Source: Bradyrhizobium sp. WD16 (GTDB lineage Bacteria > Pseudomonadota > Alphaproteobacteria > Rhizobiales > Xanthobacteraceae). Taken from it: 64,000 bases of DNA. This document shows positions 51,168 to 60,729 of the stretch, piece by piece. How positions within the stretch are numbered: position 1 is the first letter of the stretch; each line of letters begins with the position of its first letter. The stretch lies in assembly GCF_024181725.1 (NCBI RefSeq), contig NZ_CP028908.1, positions 1,674,001 through 1,738,000 on the forward strand, given 5' to 3'. Below the pieces are notes generated by a model. The model worked only from the letters and a program-made list of their open reading frames with translations. It was not told the DNA's origin and searched no databases. Both the position numbers and the translations under genes were made by a program.

Positions 51168-53528
51168 TCAGAATTCGGCCTTCAGCGAGCCGATGAAACC
51201 GCGCGGCGCCCCGTAGAGCGAATAGGTGCCGTTCGACGATTCGAAATAGGCGACATCGAACAGATTCTGCACATTGAGCTGGGCGGTCCAGCGCACGCCC
51301 TGCAATCGGGTGCGATAGCCGACCATGGCATCGACGCGGCCATAGCCCGGCAACTGCATCTTGTTGGCGACATTGCCCTGCCGCTCGCCGACCGCATAGA
51401 AGCCGGCACCGGTGAACCAGGCGGTCGCCTCGCCGGGCGCATCGTCGTATTTCGCCCACAGGCTGGCCGAGTTGTAGGGCACGCCGGGCCATTGGTTGCC
51501 GAGGGTGGAGGCCGCGCCGGTGGCGGAATCCGCCGTCATCCGCGCGTCATCATAGGTATAGCTGGCGATCAGGCTGACGTGGCGCGTCACCTGTCCGGCG
51601 ATGTCGAATTCGAGGCCGCGGCTGCGCACCTCGCTGGCGGCGATCGAGAAGCCGACGTGATCCGGATCCGTGGTCAGGCGATTGCGCAGGTAGAGATCGA
51701 ACAGCGTGACGCTGGCCGTGACCTTGCCGTCGAGCAGCGCGGCCTTGGCGCCGGCCTCGTATTGCACGCCCGTCTCCGGTGCAAACGGGCTCCCGTCATA
51801 CGAAACGCCGTCATGGGAGGAGCCGAAGGATTGCGAATAGCTGCCATAGACCGACAGCTCCGGCGTCAGCTTGTAGAGAACGCCAAGACGCGGCGAGAAT
51901 TTCGCGGCCGTCGTCTGGGGCAGAAGGTGACCGTCGCAATTCGGGAAGCAGACCTGGCTGACATCGCCATAGATCTCGGCATTGGCCTCCTGGGCAATAT
52001 CGTAGCGGCCGCCAAGCAGCACGAACAGGCGCTCGTTGAGACTGACCTCATCCTGCACATAGAAGCCCAGATCGCGGGTTCTCTGACGGTAGAGCGCATT
52101 GCCCGCCGCAGCGTTGATGTAGGACCACATCTGAGGCACGTCGATATTGCCGTAGACCGGATTGTAGATATTCAGCGCAGGCACGCGGTCGAGAGTGACC
52201 TCCTCGGTGTACCCGTAGACGTCCTGGCGATAGCTGAACCAGTCGACACCGAACAACAGCTTGTGCTTGAGCGGGCCGGTGAAAACCTCGCCGCTGAGAT
52301 CGACATTGGTGGCGACGATCTCTTTCCTGAACGGGGTATAGGTGAGCTGCCGGTTCATCAGGCCGGTCGCGGCATCGAAGTTCTGATACAGCAGATAGGA
52401 CTGGGTCTCGTTGGATAGACTGTAGTGGAACTTCTGGGAGATTTTCCAGGAATCGCTGAATTTGTAGGTCCAGTCGAAATAGACCAGGGAGCGGTCGACC
52501 GAGCCCGGGAAGTTGCTCCACATCGCCGGATCGCTCTGCGTCCAGTTGCGCGGCAGGTTGGCCGGCCGGTTGCCGACGGTCGGCACCTGCTGAGCGGTGT
52601 AGCCGGAACCGATGTTCTTCTGATCGTAATGCTCGACCTGGAGATTGGCCTCGAAATCGCTGTTCGGCCGCCACGTCAACGCGCCGTAGCCGGCCCAGTT
52701 CTTGCGATGCTGATAGTCGATGAAGCTGTCGGCCTTGTCGTAGGTGACGATGGCGCGATAGAGCACCGTCTTGTCCTTGTCGAGCGGACCGGTCGCATCC
52801 ACGGTGGTGCGCAGCAGACCCCAGCCGCCGAGCTGCTGCTGAATGCTGTAGGCGGCGGCCTCCTCCGGCTTCCGGGTGACGTAATTGATCAGTCCGCCGG
52901 GCTGCACCCGGCCGTAGAGCATGGCTGTCGGACCTTTGGCGATCTCGATGTGGTCGACGAAGGCGATATCCTCGAAGCCGACGATCCCGGACAGATGGAG
53001 CCCGTTGCGATAGGTGCTGTTCGCATTGGTGAAGCCGCGGATCAGGAAATTGTCGTAGAATGGACTTCTCGGCATCTGCACGCCGCTGACGAACTTGACG
53101 GCCTCGGCGGCCGAGATCACCTGCTTGTCGTCCAGCGCCGCTCGCGGGACGACCTGAACCGCCATCGGCGTGTTGAGGAGCGGCGTATTGCTCTTGGTCC
53201 CCGTCGACGCGGTGTCGAGCTTGTAGTCGGTCGGCGATGAATTGCGCACGCCGCTGGCGCCGGTCACTGCATGCTGGTTCCCACCCTGCTGGACGCGGGC
53301 GGCCATCGCCGCTCGGCGCTGGCCGCTGCGCACAGCGCTCGTCGCCCGCCGCGGCTTCGGTTTCTGGAGCTGCTGCTCGACCGTGATCGCTGGCAGCCTG
53401 GTGTCGCTTTGCTGGGCCAGCGCATCGACGGAAAGACCGGCGCCGACGAAGAGCCCGATGGCACCGGCAAGGCAGCTGGACGAACGCAACGCGCACAAGG
53501 CGATGCGCTCATGCTTGGACTTCAACAT
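51168..53528 (-). CDS. TonB-dependent siderophore receptor
   Basis: ATG 53528 gives 786 residues: a signal peptide, an N-terminal plug (NTPMAVQVVPRAALDDKQV, DNFLIRGFTN, AMLYGRVQPGGLINYVTRKP) and a 22-strand-type barrel ending in LYGAPRGFIGSLKAEF with terminal Phe. The family imports ferric siderophores through TonB-ExbBD. Its neighbours are a DUF2946 protein upstream and the PepSY reductase downstream, a common iron-uptake trio. No Fur box was identified with confidence. Confidence 0.93.
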   Translation of the reverse strand: MLKSKHERIALCALRSSSCLAGAIGLFVGAGLSVDALAQQSDTRLPAITVEQQLQKPKPRRATSAVRSGQRRAAMAARVQQGGNQHAVTGASGVRNSSPTDYKLDTASTGTKSNTPLLNTPMAVQVVPRAALDDKQVISAAEAVKFVSGVQMPRSPFYDNFLIRGFTNANSTYRNGLHLSGIVGFEDIAFVDHIEIAKGPTAMLYGRVQPGGLINYVTRKPEEAAAYSIQQQLGGWGLLRTTVDATGPLDKDKTVLYRAIVTYDKADSFIDYQHRKNWAGYGALTWRPNSDFEANLQVEHYDQKNIGSGYTAQQVPTVGNRPANLPRNWTQSDPAMWSNFPGSVDRSLVYFDWTYKFSDSWKISQKFHYSLSNETQSYLLYQNFDAATGLMNRQLTYTPFRKEIVATNVDLSGEVFTGPLKHKLLFGVDWFSYRQDVYGYTEEVTLDRVPALNIYNPVYGNIDVPQMWSYINAAAGNALYRQRTRDLGFYVQDEVSLNERLFVLLGGRYDIAQEANAEIYGDVSQVCFPNCDGHLLPQTTAAKFSPRLGVLYKLTPELSVYGSYSQSFGSSHDGVSYDGSPFAPETGVQYEAGAKAALLDGKVTASVTLFDLYLRNRLTTDPDHVGFSIAASEVRSRGLEFDIAGQVTRHVSLIASYTYDDARMTADSATGAASTLGNQWPGVPYNSASLWAKYDDAPGEATAWFTGAGFYAVGERQGNVANKMQLPGYGRVDAMVGYRTRLQGVRWTAQLNVQNLFDVAYFESSNGTYSLYGAPRGFIGSLKAEF

Positions 53529-53637
53529 GATCCTGGACTCGAAAAGAAGGACGTGACGTGGAACGGCCGTACGCAGCCAGACGCATCGCCGCGGAGGCGC
53601 TGCATCGACCGTGATCAGCGAGTGAAAATGAACCGGG

Positions 53638-54051
53638 TCAGGCGGCTGCTGCGGGTGGTCCGCACCCCGGCGGCCACAGCGAATCGTGGCTGGACGCCAG
53701 GTGTTGGCTCGCCAGTGGCAAGGCCGACACGGCGGCCGCGTGGCCGAGAGGCTGCGCCGGCTGGTCCGGCAGGATCGCGGCCGCGGTAAAGCCGAGACAG
53801 ATCGGACAACGGAGCGGCTTGCCCGAAGGATCCTGGGGCGACGACGGCGCGCCCGAGACATCGTCGCCATCCCGGCCATCACGGCAGATGACGCCGAGCA
53901 CCGCTCGCGATCCTACGGATATACGACAAGCCTCAACTCCCCCGGAGAATAATGCATAGAGTTCAACCGCGGGCAAGCGCCGCCGACCGAATTGGCTCGC
54001 GACCTGGCGCACGATCCGGAAACGCGGGCACCGGTTTTCCGATAAGATCAT
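53638..54051 (-). CDS. DUF2946-like small membrane/exported protein
   Basis: ATG 54051 gives 137 residues. LRCPICLGFTAAAILPDQPAQP and the tail PGCGPPAAAA fit the DUF2946 pattern of a CxxC-type cysteine pair and a Pro/Ala-rich end. These small proteins accompany TonB receptors and copper genes. The N-terminal half is less typical (no clear membrane helix), so damage or a different start is possible. About 110 bases upstream of the receptor, same direction. Confidence 0.5.
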   Translation of the reverse strand: MILSENRCPRFRIVRQVASQFGRRRLPAVELYALFSGGVEACRISVGSRAVLGVICRDGRDGDDVSGAPSSPQDPSGKPLRCPICLGFTAAAILPDQPAQPLGHAAAVSALPLASQHLASSHDSLWPPGCGPPAAAA

Positions 54052-54121
54052 GCTCCGTCGCCCAAGCTGGAGCGCGAGGGTGATTCGACCTGAAGCTGTC
54101 GCCTTCGAAGGAGCACCGACC

Positions 54122-54946
54122 ATGACCGCATCAAGCGAGGCGTCTTCGATAGCGGCGGGCCTCGGGCCGCGCACGACCGCCCATGCCCTGCATGTCGGCG
54201 ACCGTATCAACACCGCGAATTTCGAGGGGGACGCGCTGTCTGCGGTGCCACTGGCGGTGCGAAGCGGCGAAGCCGGCATCGCGGTGCTGTTCCGCTATGG
54301 CGTTGCGGTGCTGATCGGGCTGTCGGCCACTGAGGAGACCGCGCTTCTCGACCGCCTATCGCCGCGCATCGAGGGCCGCCTCGCCCGTTTCGAGGAAGAG
54401 ACCGCGACCATTGAACTCGGCGGCGGCGCCGAGGACCAGGTGCCGGTCGGCGGCCCGGTCCAGTTGCGCGACATGTCGGCGGCGCGGCTGCTCGTCGTCT
54501 CCGACGTGCTCGCCAAGAGCGTCGCCCTCGCCCACGACGAACGCGAGGTGGCACGGGTCCTGGAGGTGATCGATCCGTTCGCCAAGGAACTCGCCGAACA
54601 TGGCCGCACCGGGCGGCGGCGCACGGCGCTGCTCAAGCTGATCGGCAACGCGCTGCTGGTCCAGCACCGGGTGTCGGGCCGCGTCGCCATCGCCGAGAAG
54701 CCCGATGCGCTATGGGACCGTCCCGATCTCGAACGCCTCTATGCCCGCCTCGAGGACGAATACGAGCTGCACGAACGGCTCGAGGCCCTCAATGCCAAAA
54801 TCGAGGTCATCGCCAAGACCGCCACCACGCTCGCCGACATCATCGATACCCGCCGCTCGCTGCGGGTCGAACTCGTGGTGGTGCTGCTGATCGCCTTCGA
54901 GATCGTGATGACGCTGTATCAGATCTTCTTCACCGGCGGGCATTGA
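54122..54946 (+). CDS. DUF155/RMND1-like membrane protein
   Basis: ATG 54122 (AAGGAG ten bases upstream) gives 274 residues. FRYGVAVLIGLSATEE, VLAKSVALAHDE, LWDRPDLERLYARLEDEYELHERLEALNAKIEVI and a single C-terminal membrane helix (ELVVVLLIAFEIVMTLYQIFF) define the DUF155 family (RMD1/YagE), whose mitochondrial member supports translation. Bacterial function is unknown. Convergent with pyrC. Confidence 0.88.
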   Translation: MTASSEASSIAAGLGPRTTAHALHVGDRINTANFEGDALSAVPLAVRSGEAGIAVLFRYGVAVLIGLSATEETALLDRLSPRIEGRLARFEEETATIELGGGAEDQVPVGGPVQLRDMSAARLLVVSDVLAKSVALAHDEREVARVLEVIDPFAKELAEHGRTGRRRTALLKLIGNALLVQHRVSGRVAIAEKPDALWDRPDLERLYARLEDEYELHERLEALNAKIEVIAKTATTLADIIDTRRSLRVELVVVLLIAFEIVMTLYQIFFTGGH

Positions 54947-54981
54947 GGCGACGCCGTCGCTTGGACTTCACAAAACGTCCC

Positions 54982-56022
54982 TCACACTCGACGAATCTCC
55001 GACCAGCCGACCTCCTCGCCGACGAACAGCGGCAGGATCTCGCCTTCGCCGGGAATGGCGAGAGCCTCGCAGGCCGCCGCCCTGTCCACCAGCGTGATGC
55101 GCTCCTCGTTGGCCGGCAGGCCGTAGAAGGCCGGCCCGTTCAGCGAGGCGAAGGCCTCGAAACGGTCGAGCGCATCGTCCTCGGCGAAGACACGCAGATA
55201 GGCCTGCAGCGCCACCGGCGCGCTGAAGACGCCGGCGCAGCCGCAGGCATTCTCCTTCAGGTGGCGCAGATGCGGCGCCGTGTCGGTGCCGAGGAAGAAG
55301 CCGCCCTCGCCGCTGGTCGCGGCGGCGCGCAGCGCCTGGCGATGGGTTTCCCGCTTGAGGATCGGCAGGCAATACATGTGCGGCCTGATGCCGCCCTGGA
55401 ACAGGGCGTTGCGGTTGTAGATCAGATGCTGCGGCGTGATCGTCGCGGCGACCCGCGGCCGGTGGCGGCGCACGAAGGCGGCGCCGTCCGCCGTGGTGAT
55501 GTGCTCCATCACCACCTTGAGGCGCGGGAAGCGCGCCAGCGTCGGCTCGAGCACCGCATCGATGAAGGCCTTTTCGCGATCGAAGATGTCGATGTCGTCG
55601 CGCACCAGTTCGCCATGAACCAGCAGCGGAATGCCGTGCTCGGCCATGGCGCCGAGAACGGCCTCGATCCTCTCCATGGAGGTGACGCCGAAGGCCGAAT
55701 TGGTGGTGGCGTGCGCCGGATAGAGCTTGGCCGCGGTGACGATGCCGTCGCGATGGCCGGCGACGAGATCCTCCGGCTCGGTGCCGTCGGTCAGATAGCA
55801 GGTCATCAGCGGCGTGAAGTTCGCGTCGGCGGGACAGGCGGCCATGATCCGCTCGCGATAGGCCGCAGCCATGGCGGAGGTGACAACCGGCGGCGTCAGG
55901 TTCGGCATGACGATGGCGCGGCCGAACTGGCGGGCGGTGAAGGGCACGACCTGTTTGAGGACGGCGCCATCGCGAAAATGCACGTGCCAATCATCGGGGC
56001 GGCGAATGGTCAGGGTCCGCAC
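54982..56022 (-). CDS. pyrC: Dihydroorotase
   Basis: The 346-residue class II dihydroorotase closes carbamoyl-aspartate to dihydroorotate in pyrimidine synthesis. The zinc ligands are HVH (13-15), the carboxylated Lys99 in TAAKLYPAHATTNS, VHGE and MEHITT, and the catalytic Asp in GTDTAPH. Normal length. Divergent from draT. Confidence 0.95.
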   Translation of the reverse strand: MRTLTIRRPDDWHVHFRDGAVLKQVVPFTARQFGRAIVMPNLTPPVVTSAMAAAYRERIMAACPADANFTPLMTCYLTDGTEPEDLVAGHRDGIVTAAKLYPAHATTNSAFGVTSMERIEAVLGAMAEHGIPLLVHGELVRDDIDIFDREKAFIDAVLEPTLARFPRLKVVMEHITTADGAAFVRRHRPRVAATITPQHLIYNRNALFQGGIRPHMYCLPILKRETHRQALRAAATSGEGGFFLGTDTAPHLRHLKENACGCAGVFSAPVALQAYLRVFAEDDALDRFEAFASLNGPAFYGLPANEERITLVDRAAACEALAIPGEGEILPLFVGEEVGWSEIRRV

Positions 56023-56099
56023 GTCGGAAAATCCTCGTTGAGAAGCGGCTTCGGAAGGGCGACCGCAGCATCGGCGTCCGCCTTTGGCGCATCAATGGC

Positions 56100-56128
56100 A
56101 CCGCCAGGGGCGAATGTCACCTGGCGGT
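56100..56128. promoter_or_regulatory. Inverted repeat in the pyrC-draT intergenic region
   Basis: ACCGCCAGG (56100-56108), 11-bp spacer, CCTGGCGGT (56120-56128): a perfect 9-bp repeat about 80 bases from pyrC and 145 from draT. It could be an operator or a leader hairpin. No clear sigma-54 -24/-12 element or NifA site was seen. Confidence 0.45.
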
Positions 56129-56273
56129 CCGATTCTAACATTCCAGGCGGGCAGCGAATATCAAATCCAATCCACCAACTTCGGGCGTTCGCGAAAAGCG
56201 CGGTTCATCCCGCAGCCGCGATTTGTTAGGCTCGGTTCCACAACACCCCTTTGCGTTGCGGCCACACATTATC

Positions 56274-57152
56274 ATGCACCGCGGATCCAAAACCTCGATG
56301 GCATACCCGCCGGACCCTGCTGAGCCGCCGGTCGTGCCGCCAGCCCTTGCCATCGGCCACTCCACCAACCTGGTCGGCGTGCCGATGGATTTTCTCACCA
56401 GCTGCGACTTCAACGACGGTCCGGTGCCGCTGCACATCGCCGGAGCGCGCGAGATGAATCCGGGCCTGTTCGAGATGCTCGCCCAGGCCGGCGACCTCAC
56501 CGAGGCGGGCGACGCCTTCTCCTGCTACATGAACGCCATGTTCGGCATCGATCCCGAGCAGCGCGAGACGCACACCGACCGCCGCGGCGGCCGGCGCCGC
56601 TTCCGCTCCTCCTTCCTCAACCTGATCAAGGGCTGGGGCTTCGACAGCAACGGGGCGGAAGGCGCGGTGCTCAAGGGCTGGGTGGAAAGCCGCTTCGGCA
56701 TCTTCCCGACCTTCCACAAGGACGCGATCCGCCGCATCGCCAGCGGCGCCTGGACGACCTATGTCGCGGAGAAGATGTCGAGCCGCTTCCACAACAACGC
56801 GATCTATGTCCAGCTCGACCTTCTGTTCGAATTCTGCCAGTGGGCATTGGCGCGCTTCGCCGCCCCGGGACAAAGCCATCTCACGCTCTATCGCGGCACC
56901 AATTCATTCGACGAGCACCAGATCGTGCGACGGATCGACAAGCGCAACGTCATCATGCGCCTCAACAGCCTCGCCTCCTTCACGTCCGATCGCGACATCG
57001 CCGGCTGTTTCGGCGACATCGTGCTGACCGCGAAGGTGCCGGCGCCCAAGGTGGCGTTCTTCAATCATCTGCTCAAGGCCCATCCGCTCAAGGGCGAAGG
57101 CGAATACCTCGTGATCGGCGGCGAATATCGCGTCGCCGCGAATTATTTCTGA
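56274..57152 (+). CDS. draT: NAD+-dinitrogen-reductase ADP-ribosyltransferase
   Basis: ATG 56274 (alternative ATG 56298) gives about 292 residues. STNLVGVPMDFLTSCDFNDGPVPLHIAGAREMNPGLFEML is the DraT signature, and LTLYRGTNSFDEHQIV and LNSLASFTSDRDIA lie in the NAD-binding core. DraT ADP-ribosylates an arginine of the nitrogenase Fe protein in response to ammonium or darkness. It is 15 bases before draG, so both are cotranscribed. No nif or P-II gene is present in the window. Confidence 0.93.
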   Translation: MHRGSKTSMAYPPDPAEPPVVPPALAIGHSTNLVGVPMDFLTSCDFNDGPVPLHIAGAREMNPGLFEMLAQAGDLTEAGDAFSCYMNAMFGIDPEQRETHTDRRGGRRRFRSSFLNLIKGWGFDSNGAEGAVLKGWVESRFGIFPTFHKDAIRRIASGAWTTYVAEKMSSRFHNNAIYVQLDLLFEFCQWALARFAAPGQSHLTLYRGTNSFDEHQIVRRIDKRNVIMRLNSLASFTSDRDIAGCFGDIVLTAKVPAPKVAFFNHLLKAHPLKGEGEYLVIGGEYRVAANYF

Positions 57153-57167
57153 CAGGAGGATCGCGAG

Positions 57168-58058
57168 GTGAGCGCCGTCACCATCGAGGACCGGGCCTTC
57201 GCCGCCTTCATCGGCTTCGCCGTCGGCGACGCGCTCGGCGCCACCGTGGAATTCATGACGCCGGCCGAGATCGTCAGCCAGTACGGCGTCCACGACGCCA
57301 TCGTCGGCGGCGGCTGGCTGCGCCTTGCGCCGGGGCAGGTCACCGACGACACGGCGATGTCGCTGGCGCTGGGGCGCTCGCTGCTGCGCCATCGCGGCCT
57401 CGACGTGCGCGACGTCTGCGAGGAGTTCGCCGCCTGGCTCAGGACGCGGCCGGTCGATGTCGGCTCGACCTGCCGCCGCGGCATCCGCCGCTACATCGCC
57501 AACGGTACGGTTTCGGGCGAGTTCTTCGAAGGCGACGCCGGCAACGGCGCGGCGATGCGGGTGCTGCCGCTGGCGCTGGCGACGCTCGGCCGGCCGGACG
57601 AGGCGGCGGCATGGACCCTCGCGCAGGGCCGCATCACCCATCATCACCCGTTGTCCGATGCCGCCTCGCTCGCCCTGGTGAGGATGGTGCACAGCCTGGT
57701 GGCGGGCGCCGGCAAGGACGCTGCGCGGCGTATCGCCGAGACCCTCGTCGCCGGGCACCGCGATTTCGCCTATGCGCCGTATCGCGGCCGGTCCTCGGCC
57801 TTCATCGTCGACACGATGCAGACCGTGCTGCATTTCTTCTTCGCCACTGAGAACTTCGCCGACTGCGTGGTGAAGACCGTCAACCAGGGCGGCGATGCCG
57901 ACACCACCGGAGCAATCGCAGCCATGCTGGCCGGCGCGACCTACGGTACGGCGGCGATCCCGTCGCGCTGGCTGCGCAAGCTCGACGGCAGGGTGGCGGC
58001 GGAAATCCGCGCCCAGGTCCCGGGCCTGCTGGCGATCGGGATGCGTCAGAACGGATAG
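57168..58058 (+). CDS. draG: ADP-ribosyl-[dinitrogen reductase] hydrolase
   Basis: GTG 57168 (AGGAGG eight to thirteen bases upstream) gives 296 residues. The di-metal ADP-ribosylglycohydrolase motifs are FAVGDALGATVEF, VTDDTAMSLALG and GGDADTTGAIAAMLAGATYG. It removes ADP-ribose from the Fe protein and so reactivates nitrogenase. It pairs with the preceding draT. Confidence 0.94.
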   Translation: MSAVTIEDRAFAAFIGFAVGDALGATVEFMTPAEIVSQYGVHDAIVGGGWLRLAPGQVTDDTAMSLALGRSLLRHRGLDVRDVCEEFAAWLRTRPVDVGSTCRRGIRRYIANGTVSGEFFEGDAGNGAAMRVLPLALATLGRPDEAAAWTLAQGRITHHHPLSDAASLALVRMVHSLVAGAGKDAARRIAETLVAGHRDFAYAPYRGRSSAFIVDTMQTVLHFFFATENFADCVVKTVNQGGDADTTGAIAAMLAGATYGTAAIPSRWLRKLDGRVAAEIRAQVPGLLAIGMRQNG

Positions 58059-58316
58059 ATCCAATTCGAGCCGATGGTCCGAGCCGATGGTCCGATGAGA
58101 CGACGATCGTTTCATTGATCGAGGCACGACAGGCGTCGTCGACGCACTCCCCGCACGACGCGATCTGGCGGACTTGCGCACGAACGACTTATGCGAACGT
58201 CCGCGGTCCGGAAATTTAATTCTTTGATCGAACCATAACCAATCCGTCGCATGACCGTAATTGGGACGACCTAGCTTCGCCGTCTCCCCCCAAACTATGG
58301 CGAGGCTAACGACACA
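58059..58316. other. Intergenic, probable phospholipase promoter region
   Basis: The right half is AT-rich (GGAAATTTAATTC and GAACCATAACC around 58208-58240). No Pho box could be defined by eye. No gene seen. Confidence 0.4.
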
Positions 58317-60464
58317 ATGACCACAACCGACCGTCGCGACTTCCTTCGCGCGCTGACCGGCATCACAGTCTCTGCGGCACTTCCGCAAAGCATCGGCCGG
58401 GCACTGGCACTGCCTGCAAACCAGCGCACAGGCACGATCCGGGACGTCGAACACATCGTCATCCTTACGCAGGAGAACCGTGGGTTCGATCACTACTTCG
58501 GCAGCCTGCGTGGCGTCCGGGGGTTCGACGATCCTCACCCTGCGATGCTGTCGTCAGGCAAATCGGTATGGCATCAGCCCAACGGCAATTCCGAAGTGCT
58601 GCCGTTCCGCCCCACCGCTCCGAACCTCGGTGCCCAATACATGGTCGGCACTTCGCATGGCTGGGCGGACGGTCACAAGGCGTGGAATGGCGGCAAATAC
58701 GATCAGTGGATTGCGAGCAAGGGCACCACGACGATGGCGTATCTGATTCGCGACGATGTCCCGTTTCACTACGCTCTGGCGGATGCCTTCACAATCTGCG
58801 ACGCCTACCATTGTTCGGTGATGGGCCCGACCGATCCGAACCGGTACTATCTGTGGAGCGGCTGGGTCGGAAACGACGGTCAAGGAGGCGGGCCGGTCAT
58901 CAGCAATGCCGAGCTCGGCTACGACTGGCCGACCTTTCCGGAACGTCTGGAAAAGGCCGGCGTGTCCTGGAAAATCTATCAGGACGTCGGAACCGGGTTG
59001 GACGCCAAGGGCTCCTGGGGTTGGACGGACAATCCCTATATCGGCAACTACGGCGACAATTCGCTGCTCTATTTTCATCAGTATCAGAACGCGCAGCCGG
59101 GCAGCCCGCTGTACGACAGGGCCAGGACGGGCACCAACGTTTCCGCCGGCGGAACGCTGTTCGACCAGCTTCGCTGGGATGTCGCCGGCAACTCCTTGCC
59201 GCAGGTGTCGTGGATCGCCGCTCCCGAGACCTATTCGGAGCATTCGAACTGGCCGACCAATTTCGGCGCCTGGTACATCTCGCAGGTGCTCGATGCGCTC
59301 ACTTCCAACCCGGAGGTCTGGAGCAAGACCGTTCTGCTCGTCAATTATGACGAGAACGACGGCTTCTTCGATCACGTTATTCCGCCCTACCCTCCGCAGG
59401 ATCCGGCCCACGGCAAATCGACGGTTGACGCCGGCAGCGACATCTTCACGGGCAGCGCGGCCTATCCCCTCTCGACATATCCCGCCGGGCCCTACGGCCT
59501 GGGCACCCGCGTGCCGTTGCTGGTGGTCTCGCCCTGGAGCAAGGGCGGCTATGTCTGTTCGCAGGTGTTCGACCATACCTCGGTGATCCAGTTCATCGAA
59601 AAGCGCTTTGCTCCGCAGCACCCCGAACTGATCGAGACGCAGATCCCCGCCTGGCGCCGAGCGGTCTGCGGGGATCTGACATCCGCCTTCAATTTCAAGC
59701 GGCCGGATGCCGCCCCCGCTGCCCTGCCGAGCACCTCCGGTTACGCGCCGCTGGCTGCCGACATCGCGTCTGCAAAGCGATATCCGAACTACACGCCGGA
59801 TGTGCCAGCGGTTCAGACCCTGCCGAAGCAGGAGCCCGGACTGCGCCCCGCACGCCCGTTGCCGTACGAGTTGGACGCCAATGGCAGCGCCGAGCCGTCA
59901 AAAGGAGCGTTCAACATCGAGTTCCGCAACACCGGCAAGGCCGGCGCCTGCTTCCATGTGCGCTCCGGCAACTCGTCGGCCGGTCCGTGGAGCTACACCG
60001 TCGAGCCCGGCAGGTCGCTGTCCGACAGCTGGAACGTCGCGACCAGCGTCAACGGCGAGTACGATCTTTCCGTCTATGGGCCGAACGGCTTTTTCCGCAC
60101 GTTCAAGGGTGGCGTTGTTGCGGCCGCCCGCGCCAATCTCGACGTCATGTGTGATTACCACGGCGGCGACGGCGACGATCACGACGAGCACGAGGACGGC
60201 GACGACGAAGCCCGCCTGAAACTGACCATCACCAATCACGGAGCGGGCGCTTGCACCGTGAAGATCGTGAACTCCTACACCAGTGAAACGATCACTCATT
60301 GGCTGAATCGCGGTCAGTCGTTCCGGAAGAACCTGGCGACGAGCCACGGCTGGTACGATCTGCTGGTTCATGTCGACACCGACCAGGGCTTCGAGCGGCG
60401 TCTGGCCGGCCATGTCGAGACCGGAAAGGTCAGCACCAGCGATCCGCGCATCGGGATTGCCTGA
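58317..60464 (+). CDS. TAT-exported phospholipase C (phosphocholine-specific type)
   Basis: The 715-residue protein has a twin-arginine signal (RRDFLRALTGITVSAALP). The phosphoesterase domain follows: VEHIVILTQENRGFDHYFGSLRGVRGF, CDAYHCSVMGPTDPNRYYLWSG, NYDENDGFFDHVIPP and SPWSKGGYVCSQVFDHTSVI. Two DUF756 domains lie at the C-terminus (about 520-610 and 640-705). Between them lies a highly acidic, His-containing linker near residues 617-634 (GGDGDDHDEHEDGDDEAR). It hydrolyses phosphatidylcholine or sphingomyelin-like lipids in the periplasm or outside, often for phosphate supply. Stands alone. Confidence 0.92.
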   Translation: MTTTDRRDFLRALTGITVSAALPQSIGRALALPANQRTGTIRDVEHIVILTQENRGFDHYFGSLRGVRGFDDPHPAMLSSGKSVWHQPNGNSEVLPFRPTAPNLGAQYMVGTSHGWADGHKAWNGGKYDQWIASKGTTTMAYLIRDDVPFHYALADAFTICDAYHCSVMGPTDPNRYYLWSGWVGNDGQGGGPVISNAELGYDWPTFPERLEKAGVSWKIYQDVGTGLDAKGSWGWTDNPYIGNYGDNSLLYFHQYQNAQPGSPLYDRARTGTNVSAGGTLFDQLRWDVAGNSLPQVSWIAAPETYSEHSNWPTNFGAWYISQVLDALTSNPEVWSKTVLLVNYDENDGFFDHVIPPYPPQDPAHGKSTVDAGSDIFTGSAAYPLSTYPAGPYGLGTRVPLLVVSPWSKGGYVCSQVFDHTSVIQFIEKRFAPQHPELIETQIPAWRRAVCGDLTSAFNFKRPDAAPAALPSTSGYAPLAADIASAKRYPNYTPDVPAVQTLPKQEPGLRPARPLPYELDANGSAEPSKGAFNIEFRNTGKAGACFHVRSGNSSAGPWSYTVEPGRSLSDSWNVATSVNGEYDLSVYGPNGFFRTFKGGVVAAARANLDVMCDYHGGDGDDHDEHEDGDDEARLKLTITNHGAGACTVKIVNSYTSETITHWLNRGQSFRKNLATSHGWYDLLVHVDTDQGFERRLAGHVETGKVSTSDPRIGIA

Positions 60465-60515
60465 GCGTTCCTGAACTCAACCGGCTGCTGAGACTTCAAC
60501 AGCGCAGACTCCAGA

Positions 60516-60562
60516 GGCGGGACGGGTGGATGTCGCCCATGGCGACGCTCCTCCGTCCCGCC
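60516..60562 (+). terminator. Possible hairpin terminator of the phospholipase gene
   Basis: GGCGGGACGG (60516-60525) pairs with CCGTCCCGCC (60553-60562) around an inner GTCGCC-CAT-GGCGAC hairpin. It lies 52 bases after the stop. No T-run follows, so termination is uncertain. Confidence 0.4.
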
Positions 60563-60643
60563 GCATGTTCTTGCGCGATGACCTCCACCGCGCCGGTCGT
60601 CGGCGCCGGCGATGGACTGATCCAGGCCAAAACTGATCCGAAC

Positions 60644-60670
60644 AAAAAAGGGGCCCCGAGTGGGGGCCCC
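60644..60670 (-). terminator. Intrinsic terminator of the porin gene
   Basis: On the minus strand GGGGCCCC, a 5-nt loop and GGGGCCCC are followed immediately by six T. It lies about 60 bases downstream of the porin stop. Confidence 0.88.
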
Positions 60671-60729
60671 ATGTGGTCCAAGAGTATAGTCCGGGAGTTC
60701 GGACGGTCCGTCCGTGGTCTCGGCAAAGC

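Noticed and set aside
56023-56273. NifA/sigma-54 promoter for draT
   Set aside because: No convincing TGT-N10-ACA or GG-N10-GC pair could be found by eye.
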